From the NCBI RefSeq assembly GCF_000374185.1, contig NZ_KB910518.1:1482546-1546545 (forward strand): 64,000 bases of DNA, given 5' to 3'. Below the pieces are notes generated by a model. The model saw nothing but the letters and a program-made list of their open reading frames with translations, did no database searches and was not told the origin of the DNA. The DNA is from Paenibacillus sp. HW567 (lineage in GTDB: Bacteria > Bacillota > Bacilli > Paenibacillales > Paenibacillaceae). Made by a program: the position numbers and the translations under genes. Shown here piece after piece: positions 17,308 to 26,304 of the stretch (positions are counted from its first letter, which is position 1; every line of letters starts with the position of its first letter).

Positions 17308-18132
17308 ATGAGCACAGTGACTCAGAGCAACATTCAAGAAGCAGCAGTTTATATTAAGGATAAATGTACGGTTGCCCCGGAAATCGGCCTTATTCTCGGC
17401 TCCGGCCTTGGCGTACTGGCGGATCTGATTACGGATGAGGTGGTAATTCCATATAACGAAATTCCGCATTTCCCGGTGTCCACGGTGGAAGGACATGAGG
17501 GAGAGCTGCTGATCGGCATGATCGAAGGCCGCCGTGTAGTCATGATGAAAGGCCGTTTTCACATGTATGAGGGCTATGGACCGGAGACGACGGCTTTTCC
17601 CGTACGCGTAATGAAGGAGCTTGGTGTAACGAGCCTGCTCGTAACCAATGCTGCCGGTGGCGTCAATACGGAGTTCACACCCGGCGATCTCATGCTGATT
17701 ACCGACCATCTGAACCTGACCGGACGCAATCCGCTGATCGGACCTAACGACAATGCGCTGGGTGTGCGGTTCCCGGACATGTCCACCCCTTACAGCCCGC
17801 GTTTGATTGCAGCGGCTAAGGAGGCTGCGGCTGCGCAGGGGTTTGAATTCAAGGAAGGCGTGTATGCCGGACTTCTCGGACCTTGCTATGAGACACCTGC
17901 CGAAATCGTAATGCTGCGCCGCCAGGGAGCAGATGCGGTGGGCATGTCTACGGTTTCGGAGACGATTGTTGCCCGCCATGCCGGTATCGAGGTGCTGGGC
18001 ATTTCCTGCATCACCAACATGGCTGCCGGTATTCTGGATCAGCCGCTGAACCATGCGGAGGTTATGGAGACGGCGGAACGGGTGCGCGAGCACTTTTTGA
18101 AGCTGGTTCTGGCGTTTATTCCGAAGATGTAG
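17308..18132 (+). CDS. punA: Purine-nucleoside phosphorylase, trimeric type
   Basis: A 274-residue class I purine-nucleoside phosphorylase that splits inosine and guanosine to base and ribose 1-phosphate. Features: phosphate-binding [33 protein letters not shown], the base-binding Glu195 in GPCYETPAEI, and Asn237 in SCITNMAAG. Both base-contacting residues fit the usual 6-oxopurine specificity. The ATG follows CAGGAGG, 26 bases after deoB. A second, diverged copy lies just downstream. Confidence 0.93.
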   Translation: MSTVTQSNIQEAAVYIKDKCTVAPEIGLILGSGLGVLADLITDEVVIPYNEIPHFPVSTVEGHEGELLIGMIEGRRVVMMKGRFHMYEGYGPETTAFPVRVMKELGVTSLLVTNAAGGVNTEFTPGDLMLITDHLNLTGRNPLIGPNDNALGVRFPDMSTPYSPRLIAAAKEAAAAQGFEFKEGVYAGLLGPCYETPAEIVMLRRQGADAVGMSTVSETIVARHAGIEVLGISCITNMAAGILDQPLNHAEVMETAERVREHFLKLVLAFIPKM

Positions 18133-18220
18133 GCCGGATGCCGCGCTGGTTATTTTTGAAAATATAAGAATGTATATGTTTCACACTATAAACAATCTTT
18201 ATATTGCTCGCTGTAACGGA

Positions 18221-18300
18221 TACCTGAAAGTGATACGGAGTATCGCTGCTTCGGAAGCTTAGGCTTCTTTTAAAGGACGGCGTAGCCGTTTCCACTTGCA
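18221..18300 (+). repeat. Imperfect palindromic intergenic element between the two punA genes
   Basis: The sequence around AAAGTGATACGG on the left pairs imperfectly with AGCCGTTTCCACTT on the right, with an internal small hairpin (GCTTCGGAAGC). The right half from 18268 is about 85% identical to 26062-26093 downstream of the racemase gene, so this looks like a dispersed repeat. No gene is present in the 199 bases between the two punA genes. Confidence 0.5.
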
Positions 18301-18331
18301 TTACACAATTAATCTCCGGGAGGATTAACAT

Positions 18332-19195
18332 ATGACACAACAAGCTAACGCCCCTTATGGTGTGCAGGTCAAAGAAGCGGCTGAATATATCAAATCCAAA
18401 TTGGGAGCTTACTCCCCAACCATCGGACTTATTCTGGGTTCGGGGCTCGGTGATCTGGGCGACCAAATCGAAGATGCAGTGTATTTGCCTTATGAAGAAA
18501 TTCCTCATTTTCCGCGCTCGACGGTGGAAGGCCATGCCGGACGGTTCGTGATCGGGAAGCTGGAAGGCAAGGATGTCATTATTATGCAAGGCCGTTTCCA
18601 CTATTATGAGGGTTATGCTATGCGCAAGGTTGTGCTGCCGGTATATGTGCTGGCCAAGCTGGGCGTCGGAACACTGGTAATTACCAATGCTGGCGGCGGC
18701 ATGAACCGCTCGTTCAAAGCCGGTGATCTCATGCTGATTACGGACCATCTGAACATGACCGGCGACAACCCGCTGATCGGACCGAATGATCCGGAGCTGG
18801 GTGTGCGTTTCCCGGATATGTCCCGTGCGTACGATCCTGAATATATTGCTTTGGCTAAAAAGCTTGCAGGTGAGGTAAAAGGTGTGGACGGCGAAACGCT
18901 TGTGCTGCAGGAAGGTGTCTATGCCGGAATCAGCGGTCCAACCTACGAAACGCCTGCGGAGCTGAAAATGCTCGCCTACCTTGGCGGAGATGCCGTCGGC
19001 ATGTCCACTGTGCCTGAAGTGATCGTTGCCAGCCACAGCAGATTGCGTGTGCTCGGCATTACCTGTATCACCGATATGGCGATTGGCGATGAGCTTGAGC
19101 CGCTGACGCATGAGCAGGTGGTGAAGGTGGCGAACCTGACGAAGCCGAAATTTATCGGTTTGGTGCGCGCTTTTGTCCGTGAGGTGCAGGCATAA
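18332..19195 (+). CDS. Second purine-nucleoside phosphorylase paralogue, altered base pocket
   Basis: A 287-residue class I purine-nucleoside phosphorylase, clearly homologous to the product of 17308-18132 along its whole length: [43 protein letters not shown] with Glu206. The position equivalent to Asn237 of the first copy (Asn243 in human enzyme) is Asp248 here, in TCITDMAIG. In the human enzyme Asn to Asp at this site is known to open activity toward 6-aminopurines, so this copy may accept adenosine (inference). Strong site GGGAGG before the ATG; its stop overlaps the pdp start by one base (TAATG). Confidence 0.9.
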   Translation: MTQQANAPYGVQVKEAAEYIKSKLGAYSPTIGLILGSGLGDLGDQIEDAVYLPYEEIPHFPRSTVEGHAGRFVIGKLEGKDVIIMQGRFHYYEGYAMRKVVLPVYVLAKLGVGTLVITNAGGGMNRSFKAGDLMLITDHLNMTGDNPLIGPNDPELGVRFPDMSRAYDPEYIALAKKLAGEVKGVDGETLVLQEGVYAGISGPTYETPAELKMLAYLGGDAVGMSTVPEVIVASHSRLRVLGITCITDMAIGDELEPLTHEQVVKVANLTKPKFIGLVRAFVREVQA

Positions 19196-20526
19196 TGCGG
19201 GCAGTTGACCTGATTCAGAAGAAGAAAGACGGCGGCGAGCTGACCCGCGAGGAGATTGCCTACCTGATTCAAGGCTACAGTAAAGGTGAGATTCCTGATT
19301 ACCAAATCTCAGCCTGGGCAATGGCTGTGTATTTCCAAGGGATGAACGCGCGGGAAACCGGCGACTTGACTTTGGAAATGGCCATGTCGGGCGATCAGGT
19401 TGATCTTAGTCCGATTGCCGGCATCAAGGTGGACAAGCATTCCACCGGCGGTGTGGGCGATAAAACTACGGTCGTGCTTGCACCGCTGGTCGCATCCGCC
19501 GGAGTGCCGGTTGCCAAAATGTCCGGCCGCGGGCTGGGACATACCGGAGGCACGCTCGATAAGCTGGAATCCATCAGCGGGTTCTCTGTAGAGATGGACC
19601 GCGAACGTTTCTTCACCCAGGTTGGTGAGATCGGCGCGGCTGTTATCGGCCAGTCCGGTAATATTACGCCAGCGGACAAGAAGCTGTATGCGCTGCGTGA
19701 TGTTACCGCAACTGTGGAGTCCATTCCGCTAATCGCCAGCTCGGTCATGAGCAAGAAGATCGCAGCCGGTGCAGATGCCATCGTGCTCGATGTCAAAACC
19801 GGCAGCGGCGCGTTCATGAAGACGCTGGACGATTCCATCGCCCTGGCTCAGGCCATGGTCGATATCGGTACGCATCTTGGCCGCAACACGGTTGCGGTCA
19901 TCAGCGACATGGACCAGCCGCTCGGATACGGCATCGGCAACGCCCTGGAGATCAAGGAAGGGATCGAAACCTTGAAGGGCCACGGGCCGAAGGATCTGGA
20001 GGAAGTCTGCCTGATACTCGGCAGCCAAATGCTGGTGCTCGGCGGCAAAGCCAAGGACGAGGCAGAGGCGCGTTCGATTCTGAAGTCCCATATCGAGGAC
20101 GGCAGCGCATTCGCTAAGTTCAAGCAAATCGTTGCAGCGCAGGGCGGAGACGTTACACAGGTCGATTCCCCTGAGACACTGCCGTCTGCGCGGACCTTCA
20201 TCAAAGTGAAGGCAGTGGCTGCAGGTTATGTGGAGAGCATCCAGGCCGAGGAGATCGGTATCGCTGCCATGCTGCTCGGAGCCGGACGCGAAACGAAGGA
20301 ATCGGAGATTGATCTGGCGGTTGGCATCCAGTTGTCCAAGAAGGTCGGCGATGCGGTAGCCGCAGGGGAAACTCTTGCTGTGCTGCATGTGAACGACGCC
20401 GGAGTGAACAAGGTACAGGAAGCGGAAGCCAAGGTGCTGGAAGCTTACCTGATCTCCGCCGCACCCGTTCCGCCGCAGCCGCTTGTGTTCGCACTCGTTA
20501 CCAAGGATGGAGTAACGCGGTACTAG
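19195..20526 (+). CDS. pdp: Pyrimidine-nucleoside phosphorylase
   Basis: A 443-residue enzyme that phosphorolyses uridine, deoxyuridine and thymidine. Family signature [18 protein letters not shown] is intact, with upstream [13 protein letters not shown] binding phosphate and a C-terminal PYNP domain. Translation is coupled to the second punA by a one-base overlap. Together deoB, two punA genes and pdp form a complete nucleoside salvage route. A classic terminator follows. Confidence 0.95.
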   Translation: MRAVDLIQKKKDGGELTREEIAYLIQGYSKGEIPDYQISAWAMAVYFQGMNARETGDLTLEMAMSGDQVDLSPIAGIKVDKHSTGGVGDKTTVVLAPLVASAGVPVAKMSGRGLGHTGGTLDKLESISGFSVEMDRERFFTQVGEIGAAVIGQSGNITPADKKLYALRDVTATVESIPLIASSVMSKKIAAGADAIVLDVKTGSGAFMKTLDDSIALAQAMVDIGTHLGRNTVAVISDMDQPLGYGIGNALEIKEGIETLKGHGPKDLEEVCLILGSQMLVLGGKAKDEAEARSILKSHIEDGSAFAKFKQIVAAQGGDVTQVDSPETLPSARTFIKVKAVAAGYVESIQAEEIGIAAMLLGAGRETKESEIDLAVGIQLSKKVGDAVAAGETLAVLHVNDAGVNKVQEAEAKVLEAYLISAAPVPPQPLVFALVTKDGVTRY

Positions 20527-20555
20527 AATTGGCGGGGCTGCAAGGCCCAACATAT

Positions 20556-20595
20556 AAAAGCCGTACAGAGCGACTTTTGTTCTGTACGGCTTTTT
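20556..20595 (+). terminator. Terminator after pdp
   Basis: AAAAGCCGTACAGA pairs with TCTGTACGGCTTTT, followed by a T run. Confidence 0.9.
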
Positions 20596-20835
20596 GTCGT
20601 ATCAATCTTTCGCCGGCTATACTCAGGGCAATCGTTTGTGGATTTTTTGGGGTTACTGCGTGTAGAGCTTCACAAATGAATATTTGGTGACAATTGCTGT
20701 GTTAACTCGTAGAGCGTCAGATTTACAATGGTGGAGTAGAGGCGTGGGACGCCCAAAGGACGGAAGGCGTGGAGCGATCCTCCCTCAGGTGTCCCCCTTT
20801 CCAGGGGGGGGCGTTCTTAAATTGGCGATTGGCTC

Positions 20836-20976
20836 GGCGTTACGGACTGAGGTGCGCTTAATTCCGATGAGAGTCACGGATTGGGTAAGTTACGGACACC
20901 ACAGGCCTTATGATCGAATATTCCGCTCCTAATCGTTCCTTGGAGAGACCCTAAGCGCCCCTCGGTCCGTAAAGCC
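20836..20976. repeat. 141-bp element bounded by 25-base inverted repeats
   Basis: The left arm 20836-20860 (containing TTACGGACTGAGGTGCGC) and the right arm 20952-20976 (containing GCGCCCCTCGGTCCGTAA) are inverted copies with 3 mismatches in 25. The 91-base centre has no open frame. It resembles a miniature palindromic element; no target duplication was identified. Confidence 0.65.
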
Positions 20977-21125
20977 GCAACAAGTGGCGTTTTTTTGAAA
21001 ATAACGGCTCTCAGGTCCGCAAGGAGCTGACTGCGCTGCTGCGGTTTCTCTTCACCAGCCCCTGAGGGCATGGCCTCACCCACAGATTTAGCTCTGCTGC
21101 TGTTCTAAGCAGATTGGTTTGAATT

Positions 21126-21254
21126 GAATCCCCGAGATCGCTCCAACAGCGGCAATACTGCTGTTCATTCAGCACGAATCTCCGAGACTGCTTCATTCAG
21201 CACAAATCGCTCAAGATCGCTTCAACAGCGGCAATTTTGCCGCAATTTCAGCTC
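21126..21254. repeat. Degenerate tandem repeats of about 50 bp
   Basis: Units at 21126-21175, 21176-21203 (shortened) and 21204-21254 share GAATC.CCGAGA and end in TCAGCAC or TCAGCTC. The outer two contain AACAGCGGCAA; in the third this forms the hairpin GCGGCAATTTTGCCGC, similar to the AACGGCATTTTTGCCGTT hairpin of the 51-base array at 11908-12290. The two arrays may belong to one repeat family. Confidence 0.55.
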
Positions 21255-21321
21255 GAATCCCCCAACCTCACGGTTCTCCTTCGCTTCCTTATTTTTTATC
21301 CCGTAAGCGATTGCCCTGTGG

Positions 21322-22344
21322 CTACGCCAGACACTCCTCGATAATCTTCAGCATCTGGTGAGCGCCGCGGCTTTGGTTGCAGAGCACGGCGGCTGTGGCT
21401 CCACTTGAGGGATAGTAGGCGGAGTGGAAGGATACCCCGGGATCGTAGCCCATTACATGGTATTTGTACACCTCGTCATTCCGTTTGGTGATCCACACCC
21501 CGTATCCATAATACTCCTCTTTTTCCTCATGAATATGTGCAGTAAGCATCAGGTCGGTCAATTCTGGACCCAGCAGCTTATGCTGGAGCAGGCCCTCCCA
21601 CAGCAGCAGCATATCGGGAGCTGTGACGAATGCGCTGCCGTCCGCGCCCCCTTTTACGGGAATGGAGTAGATATTGGTTGTCCAGGTTCCATCGTCCTGC
21701 ACTATGTATCCAAGGGCCGTATTGCCCGGGAGAGCATCCAGCGAATAATACCCCGAATCAGCCATCCCGCAAGGCGTAAAAATATGCCGTTCCACATAAT
21801 CCGTAAATGCTACCCCGCTAAGCTTCTCGACGAGCAGACCGAGCAGAATATACCCGGCATTGTTGTAATGAAATCTGGCTCCCGGGGCAAACTTCATCGG
21901 CAATTCGCGGAACATCGGCAGGAAATCCTCAAGCTGCTTCAGCAGATACATTGGACGGGTTGTCCAGAGTGCAGCGAAATCATCCATCGTCTCTTCATCA
22001 AAATAATCCGAAATTCCCGAGCTATGGGTCAGCAGATGATGAACGGTGATGTCACGGCTGTAATGGGGGAAATCCGCCTGCTCCAGAATATCCATGACTT
22101 TGCTGTCCAGCGTAAGCTTGCCCTGCTCCACCAACTGGCAGACGGCTATCGCTGTAAACAGCTTGGAGCCGGAAGCATTGCCAAAACGCGTGTCCGGACG
22201 ATTCGGCCATTGTTCCGCTTTATTGGCGTAGCCATATGCGCCGGAAGCTATAATATGGGCGTTTTTTTTAACCAGTAAGGCTCCCGAAAAACCCGTTCTT
22301 TCAGCCTCTGCATCAATTTTGTTGCCTAGCTGTTCATGAAGCAC
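21322..22344 (-). CDS. Serine hydrolase of the beta-lactamase/AmpC-EstB family
   Basis: A 340-residue protein starting at GTG 22344 with AAGGAGG 7 bases upstream. It has the serine hydrolase triad of class C beta-lactamase-like proteins: SGSK (S-x-x-K) near residue 59, a YNN (Y-x-N) near residue 160 in HYNNAGYILLG, and a HxG-like HVMGYDPG near the C-terminus. There is no signal peptide, so it is probably cytosolic; activity may be a D-aminopeptidase, esterase or transpeptidase-like hydrolysis. It stands alone, on the opposite strand to its neighbours. Confidence 0.82.
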   Translation of the reverse strand: MLHEQLGNKIDAEAERTGFSGALLVKKNAHIIASGAYGYANKAEQWPNRPDTRFGNASGSKLFTAIAVCQLVEQGKLTLDSKVMDILEQADFPHYSRDITVHHLLTHSSGISDYFDEETMDDFAALWTTRPMYLLKQLEDFLPMFRELPMKFAPGARFHYNNAGYILLGLLVEKLSGVAFTDYVERHIFTPCGMADSGYYSLDALPGNTALGYIVQDDGTWTTNIYSIPVKGGADGSAFVTAPDMLLLWEGLLQHKLLGPELTDLMLTAHIHEEKEEYYGYGVWITKRNDEVYKYHVMGYDPGVSFHSAYYPSSGATAAVLCNQSRGAHQMLKIIEECLA

Positions 22345-22648
22345 GTTGTGTCCTCCTTGTATAGCTTGATCTACCCTCAGGCTATCTGATTTATCAAACC
22401 TACGATATCATGGGCTGATTTGAAAAGGTAGGCAGACTTCATATATAACCGTTTGTGGAGCAACAGGCTCTACCTGGAAGTGCGGAATGCATAGTCTACG
22501 CGGTGCGTAAGGTTTATCTGCTAAGGACAAGAAAAGCAGTTCAGTTTTGGCAGGGCGGTACATTGTGGACCGTTTGGAATTTGAGATAGTATAACTCTAA
22601 TATTAGAAACACTTAAATTAGAGACAGTACATCCGGGGAGGAATTATA
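22345..22648. promoter_or_regulatory. Intergenic control region with palindrome, upstream of the DUF1177 operon
   Basis: 304 bases between divergent genes. The perfect palindrome TCTAATATTAGA lies at 22596-22607 and a further ATTAGAG at 22617-22623 is inverted to CTCTAAT at 22595-22601. These are placed about 30-55 bases ahead of the DUF1177 start, a plausible operator position. No confident promoter was found. Confidence 0.35.
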
Positions 22649-23599
22649 ATGGCACTTCATCAGACAATAACGGTTTTGAATACTTTGGACAGTGCTTATG
22701 CCAGCGGTGAGCAGGTCAGGCAGTTGTTCGTGGCTTATCCTGGGGTTAAAGTCGAGGTTGAAAAGGTACAGGGCGATAAAGGAAGCACTGAATTTGTAAA
22801 AATCACCATTCCGGGCAGCAACGGCAAAGCCGGGGGCGGTTCTGCCCCGACGTTTGGCATTGTGGGCAGACTGGGCGGCATCGGCGCCCGTCCCGGGCGG
22901 ATCGGAATTGTCTCCGATGCCGACGGTGCGGTAGCCGCCGTTGCTTCGGCACTGAAGCTGGCCGACATGCAGTCTAAAGGAGATGTGCTGAAAGGCGACG
23001 TGCTGATCACCACGCATATTTGCCCGGATGCGCCGACGCTGCCGCATGAGCCGGTTGATTTCATGGATTCTCCTGTTGATATCCTGCAAATGAATGAGCA
23101 TGAGGTGCTTCCTGAGATGGAGGCGATTCTGTCCATAGATACTACCAAAGGCAACCGGGTAATCAATCACAAGGGCATCGCGATTTCCCCTACTGTCAAG
23201 GAGGGCTACATCCTGCGGGTAAGCGAGGATCTGCTGCGGCTTCTGGAAATGACGACAGGCCAGCTTCCGGTTACGTTTCCGGTTACGACGCAGGACATCA
23301 CTCCATATGGCAACGACCTTTACCATATTAATTCGATTCTTCAGCCGGCAGTAGCGACGGATGCTCCGGTTGTCGGTCTGGCGATTACCGCCCAATCCAT
23401 GGTGCCCGGCTGTGGAACCGGTGCAAGCCACGAGGTAGATATTGCTTCAGCGGTCCGTTTTGCGATTGAGACGGCAAAGGAATTCAGCCAAGGTCAGTGC
23501 TCGTTCTATAACCAAGCCGAATTCGCCCGCATTACGGAGCTGTATGGCTCCATGAAGGTGCTGCAGACTCCGGGCAAACCGGCGGTGCCTACAGCCTGA
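22649..23599 (+). CDS. DUF1177 family protein
   Basis: A 316-residue soluble protein, first gene of a four-gene set (DUF1177, AroM, M29-like aminopeptidase, racemase). Conserved-looking blocks are GIVGRLGGIGARPGRIGIVSD in two halves, TTHICPDAPTLPHEPVDFMDSP, EAILSIDTTKGNRVINHKG and VPGCGTGASHEVDIASA. The His, Asp and Glu residues in these blocks are reminiscent of metal-dependent hydrolases, but no function is established. The ATG follows GGGGAGG. Association with AroM and peptidases points to amino-acid or peptide metabolism (inference). Confidence 0.8.
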   Translation: MALHQTITVLNTLDSAYASGEQVRQLFVAYPGVKVEVEKVQGDKGSTEFVKITIPGSNGKAGGGSAPTFGIVGRLGGIGARPGRIGIVSDADGAVAAVASALKLADMQSKGDVLKGDVLITTHICPDAPTLPHEPVDFMDSPVDILQMNEHEVLPEMEAILSIDTTKGNRVINHKGIAISPTVKEGYILRVSEDLLRLLEMTTGQLPVTFPVTTQDITPYGNDLYHINSILQPAVATDAPVVGLAITAQSMVPGCGTGASHEVDIASAVRFAIETAKEFSQGQCSFYNQAEFARITELYGSMKVLQTPGKPAVPTA

Positions 23600-23662
23600 A
23601 CTGGCAGGCAAGCTGAGATAACGTCGCGTTAGCTTCGGCACGGATGTAGAGGAGGGAACAGG

Positions 23663-24367
23663 TTGAAGACTATAGGGCTGATCACCATTGGCCAAGCCCC
23701 AAGGACCGATGTGGCTCCAATTCTTGAGAAGTACCTGAAGGGACGTGCAGCGCTGCTTCAGTCCGGGGTGTTGGATGGCTTCACTCAAGCGCAGGTCCGC
23801 TCGAACTATGGACCCGGAGAGGGAGAATATGTGCTGACCTCCCGGATGGCGGACGGATCTGCTGCTGTAGTCTCCAGAGAGCGGATAAAGTCGGTGCTGC
23901 AAGGGAAAATTGATGCCATGGAAGCCGCTGGAATTACTACGATTCTGCTGCTGTGCACCGGTGAATTTCCCGGTCTGCGCACAACCCGCGCCCACTTGAT
24001 AGAACCGGACCGGATTATTCCTCCTGTAGTCCTGGCGCTGGCCGGAAAACGCCGCCTGGGGCTGATTGGCCCTTTGCCTGAGCAGGAGAAGCATATGAAC
24101 GAGAAATTTGCTGGGGCCGCTGCGGATCGCGGGACTGATTCTGGTTCGGATTCTGGTTCTGGGTTGCCTTTTGCCTCCGTCTCACCTTATACCGGAAGCG
24201 AAGCCGAATTCCGGGCTGCTGCGGAGAAGCTGAAGGGCCGTGCCGATCTGATTGTACTTGACTGTATGGGCTATGTGGAGCAGCATAGAGCATGGGCGTC
24301 TTCAGTTGGAATCCCTGTCGTGCTGTCGAGTGCGCTGATGGGGAAGCTGATCGCTGAAATGGTGTAA
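23663..24367 (+). CDS. AroM family protein
   Basis: A 234-residue protein starting with TTG at 23663, behind GAGGAGGGAA. It begins KTIGLITIGQAPRTDV and contains ILLLCTGEFPGL and LIGPLPEQ, the signature of AroM, a family named for its link to aroL in enteric bacteria and with unknown biochemical role. The fold is probably the same as in Asp/Glu racemases, with the Cys in LLCTGEF and another in VLDCMGYVEQ as candidate catalytic pair. It lies 63 bases after DUF1177 and 16 bases before the aminopeptidase-like gene. Confidence 0.82.
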   Translation: MKTIGLITIGQAPRTDVAPILEKYLKGRAALLQSGVLDGFTQAQVRSNYGPGEGEYVLTSRMADGSAAVVSRERIKSVLQGKIDAMEAAGITTILLLCTGEFPGLRTTRAHLIEPDRIIPPVVLALAGKRRLGLIGPLPEQEKHMNEKFAGAAADRGTDSGSDSGSGLPFASVSPYTGSEAEFRAAAEKLKGRADLIVLDCMGYVEQHRAWASSVGIPVVLSSALMGKLIAEMV

Positions 24368-24383
24368 TCAGGAGGAAATGAAC

Positions 24384-25328
24384 ATGAGTGAAGAGCGGAT
24401 TAATATCAGTATGAATGTCCTGAAGGACTGCCTGGGACTTGGCAGCCATGAGCAACTAGCCGTAGTGGCAGATGATGACAAGCGGGAGCTTGCCGAATCG
24501 GTCTATGAGGCCGGCAAACGGCTTGGCGCCGAGACGGTGCTGCTGATTATGAGCAATCGGACCCGTTCCGGCGAAGAACCGCCTGCCGCCATCGCCTCGG
24601 CGATGGCCAAGTCGGATGTGGCCGTGTGTATTACGACCCATTCCATGACGCATACTGCGGCCCGCAAGCAGGCGGCTGCGGCGGGAACCCGCGTAGCCAC
24701 CATGCCTGGCATGACGGACGATATGTTCAGTCAAGGGGCGATTACCGCCGATTATGGGCAGGTGAAGGCATTAACCGAGCAGGTGGCCTCGCTGCTGTCC
24801 GGCAGCAGCAGCGTCCGGATCGAGAAGGAAGGATTAAGCTTGTCCTTCTCGACCGAAGGGCGGGATGGCATACTCAGCACCGGCCTGTACCTGAATCCGG
24901 GAGAGTCGGGCAATCTGCCTTCAGGTGAAGCCTACATTGCACCGCTGGAGGGTACTGCCACAGGAAAGATTAAAGTGGACGGCTCCATTGCCGGAATCGG
25001 CGCGTTGAGCAGTCCGATGATTCTTACAGTAGAGCAAGGGCGGCTGACCGCTGCCGAAGGCGAAGGCGGAGACAAGCTGCTGGAGATGCTGGGTACAGGC
25101 GATGGCCGGCTGCTCGGCGAATTCGGCATCGGGACTAATAACAAGGCGAGAATAACCGGTGTGGTACTGGAGGATGAGAAGGTCTACGGCACAATTCATG
25201 TGGCCTTCGGCAGCAACAATACCTTTGGCGGAGTCGTAGCGGCAGGCGTTCACATTGATGCCGTGGTGATGAAGCCGGACGTTTATTTGGATGATCAGCT
25301 CATTATGCGTGCAGGAGAGCTGCTATAG
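24384..25328 (+). CDS. M29-type (leucyl) aminopeptidase-like protein
   Basis: A 314-residue protein. The C-terminal half shows thermophilic M29 aminopeptidase features: SGEAYIAPLEGTATG (first metal Glu region), LLGEFGIGTN (second Glu), HVAFGSNNTFGG (His and Asn) and HIDAVVMKPDVYLD (His and Asp). The N-terminal half is a Rossmann-like domain. It would release N-terminal residues from peptides brought in by the neighbouring transporter. Of two close ATGs the one at 24384 is spaced properly from GGAGG; the other at 24378 is too close. Confidence 0.8.
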   Translation: MSEERINISMNVLKDCLGLGSHEQLAVVADDDKRELAESVYEAGKRLGAETVLLIMSNRTRSGEEPPAAIASAMAKSDVAVCITTHSMTHTAARKQAAAAGTRVATMPGMTDDMFSQGAITADYGQVKALTEQVASLLSGSSSVRIEKEGLSLSFSTEGRDGILSTGLYLNPGESGNLPSGEAYIAPLEGTATGKIKVDGSIAGIGALSSPMILTVEQGRLTAAEGEGGDKLLEMLGTGDGRLLGEFGIGTNNKARITGVVLEDEKVYGTIHVAFGSNNTFGGVVAAGVHIDAVVMKPDVYLDDQLIMRAGELL

Positions 25329-25374
25329 ATTATATTTAGGGTCTTGCGAAGGCTGACTGACAGGAGGGATACAG

Positions 25375-26031
25375 TTGCTGGGAATCATACGTGTCATCAC
25401 ACTGGAGGAGGAGGCTTCCATTCATCTGCATGGGAAGCTGATTGAACGCCGCTTCGGGCTGCCTGTCATGAGCCGGTGTATACAGGACCAGCCACTGGGC
25501 GTATTCAATGACGCAACGGAAGCGGAATCGGTTCCCAAGATCATTGCGCTGGCCCGCGAGTTGGAGCGCAGCGGCTGCACCGCCATTGGAATCAGTTGCG
25601 CGGCTGATCCCGCACTGCTGGAAGCCAGAGCCGCTGTAGGGGTGCCTGTTCTTGGTGCAGGCTCCTGTGCTGCGCATTTGGCGATGGCGTATTCCAGCCG
25701 GGTGGGCGTCCTGACGATTCTCACGGAGGTTCCGCCGTTTATACGCAGCATTCTTGGAGCGGCGTATGTGGGCATGGACCGTCCGGACGGAGTTACGACG
25801 ACCCTTGATCTGAATACGCCGGAGGGGCGCGCCGGGGCATTGGCCGCAGCGGCCAGGCTGGTGGAGCGTGGAGCGGAAGCCATTGTGCTCGCTTGTACAG
25901 GCTTTGCGACCATCGGGCTGGCCGCTGAGCTGGAAGAGAAGCTCGGTGTCCGTGCGCTGGACCCGATCCTGTCGCTGGGAGCCGCCGTGGCTGCGGCGGC
26001 CTCATCGCCGGACCGGTCAAGCAGAATATAA
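25375..26031 (+). CDS. Aspartate/glutamate/hydantoin racemase family protein
   Basis: A 218-residue cofactor-independent racemase-like protein starting with TTG 25375 behind CAGGAGGG. The two catalytic cysteines are visible in GISCAADPALLEA and VLACTGFATIG, with an intermediate GVPVLGAGSCAAH. Substrate may be an amino acid or hydantoin; the operon context suggests an amino acid released from peptides. It ends the DUF1177-AroM-aminopeptidase-racemase transcript before a double hairpin. Confidence 0.82.
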   Translation: MLGIIRVITLEEEASIHLHGKLIERRFGLPVMSRCIQDQPLGVFNDATEAESVPKIIALARELERSGCTAIGISCAADPALLEARAAVGVPVLGAGSCAAHLAMAYSSRVGVLTILTEVPPFIRSILGAAYVGMDRPDGVTTTLDLNTPEGRAGALAAAARLVERGAEAIVLACTGFATIGLAAELEEKLGVRALDPILSLGAAVAAAASSPDRSSRI

Positions 26032-26044
26032 ATGATTTTTCGCT

Positions 26045-26093
26045 GAAACGGAAACGTCCTTTTTTAAAGGACAGCGTGCCGTTTTAACTTGTA
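26045..26093 (+). repeat. Palindromic element after the racemase gene
   Basis: GTCCTTTTTTAAAGGAC nested inside AAACGG...CCGTTT forms a hairpin. Its right half matches the element at 18268-18300 at about 28 of 33 positions. Confidence 0.5.
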
Positions 26094-26101
26094 CGACTCC
26101 A

Positions 26102-26147
26102 GAAACGGGTGACGCCTTATCCCAAGGGCGGTGCCCGTTTCTTTTTT
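26102..26147 (+). terminator. Terminator of the DUF1177-racemase operon
   Basis: GAAACGGG pairs with CCCGTTTC, an inner CGCC/GGGCG extends the stem, and six T residues follow. Confidence 0.85.
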
Positions 26148-26206
26148 GTGAGACTGTTTGGTATGTCGGAAATAAGCAGTTACATGAACTTTATAAATTT
26201 TTCCTT

Positions 26207-26234
26207 TTGGTTATTCGACAAATTCTGATAAACT
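26207..26234 (+). promoter_or_regulatory. Possible pucR promoter overlapping a Spo0A box
   Basis: TTGGTT and TAAACT are 16 bases apart. A perfect Spo0A box, TTCGACA, lies in the spacer at 26214-26220, and a 6/7 inverted box TGTCGGA at 26164-26170. Single 7-mers occur by chance several times in a window this size, so this is weak. Confidence 0.3.
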
Positions 26235-26304
26235 ATCGAGAAATCAAGCTTGGCATAGTTCAGGAAAAAACAAGAAATACTGTAGACAGCAGAAGGGGGA
26301 AGGA

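Larger units (their letters stand above)
20596..21321. other. Gene-free stretch between pdp and the serine hydrolase
   Basis: About 725 bases with no credible gene; the short open frames lack ribosome binding sites and family likeness. It holds a 25-base inverted repeat pair (20836-20976) and a block of degenerate about 50-base repeats (21126-21254), both described separately. No terminator for the minus-strand hydrolase gene is obvious. Confidence 0.6.

Noticed and set aside
20684..20932. 82-codon open frame in the pdp-hydrolase gap
   Set aside because: It runs through an inverted-repeat element, has no ribosome binding site and an unnatural composition.
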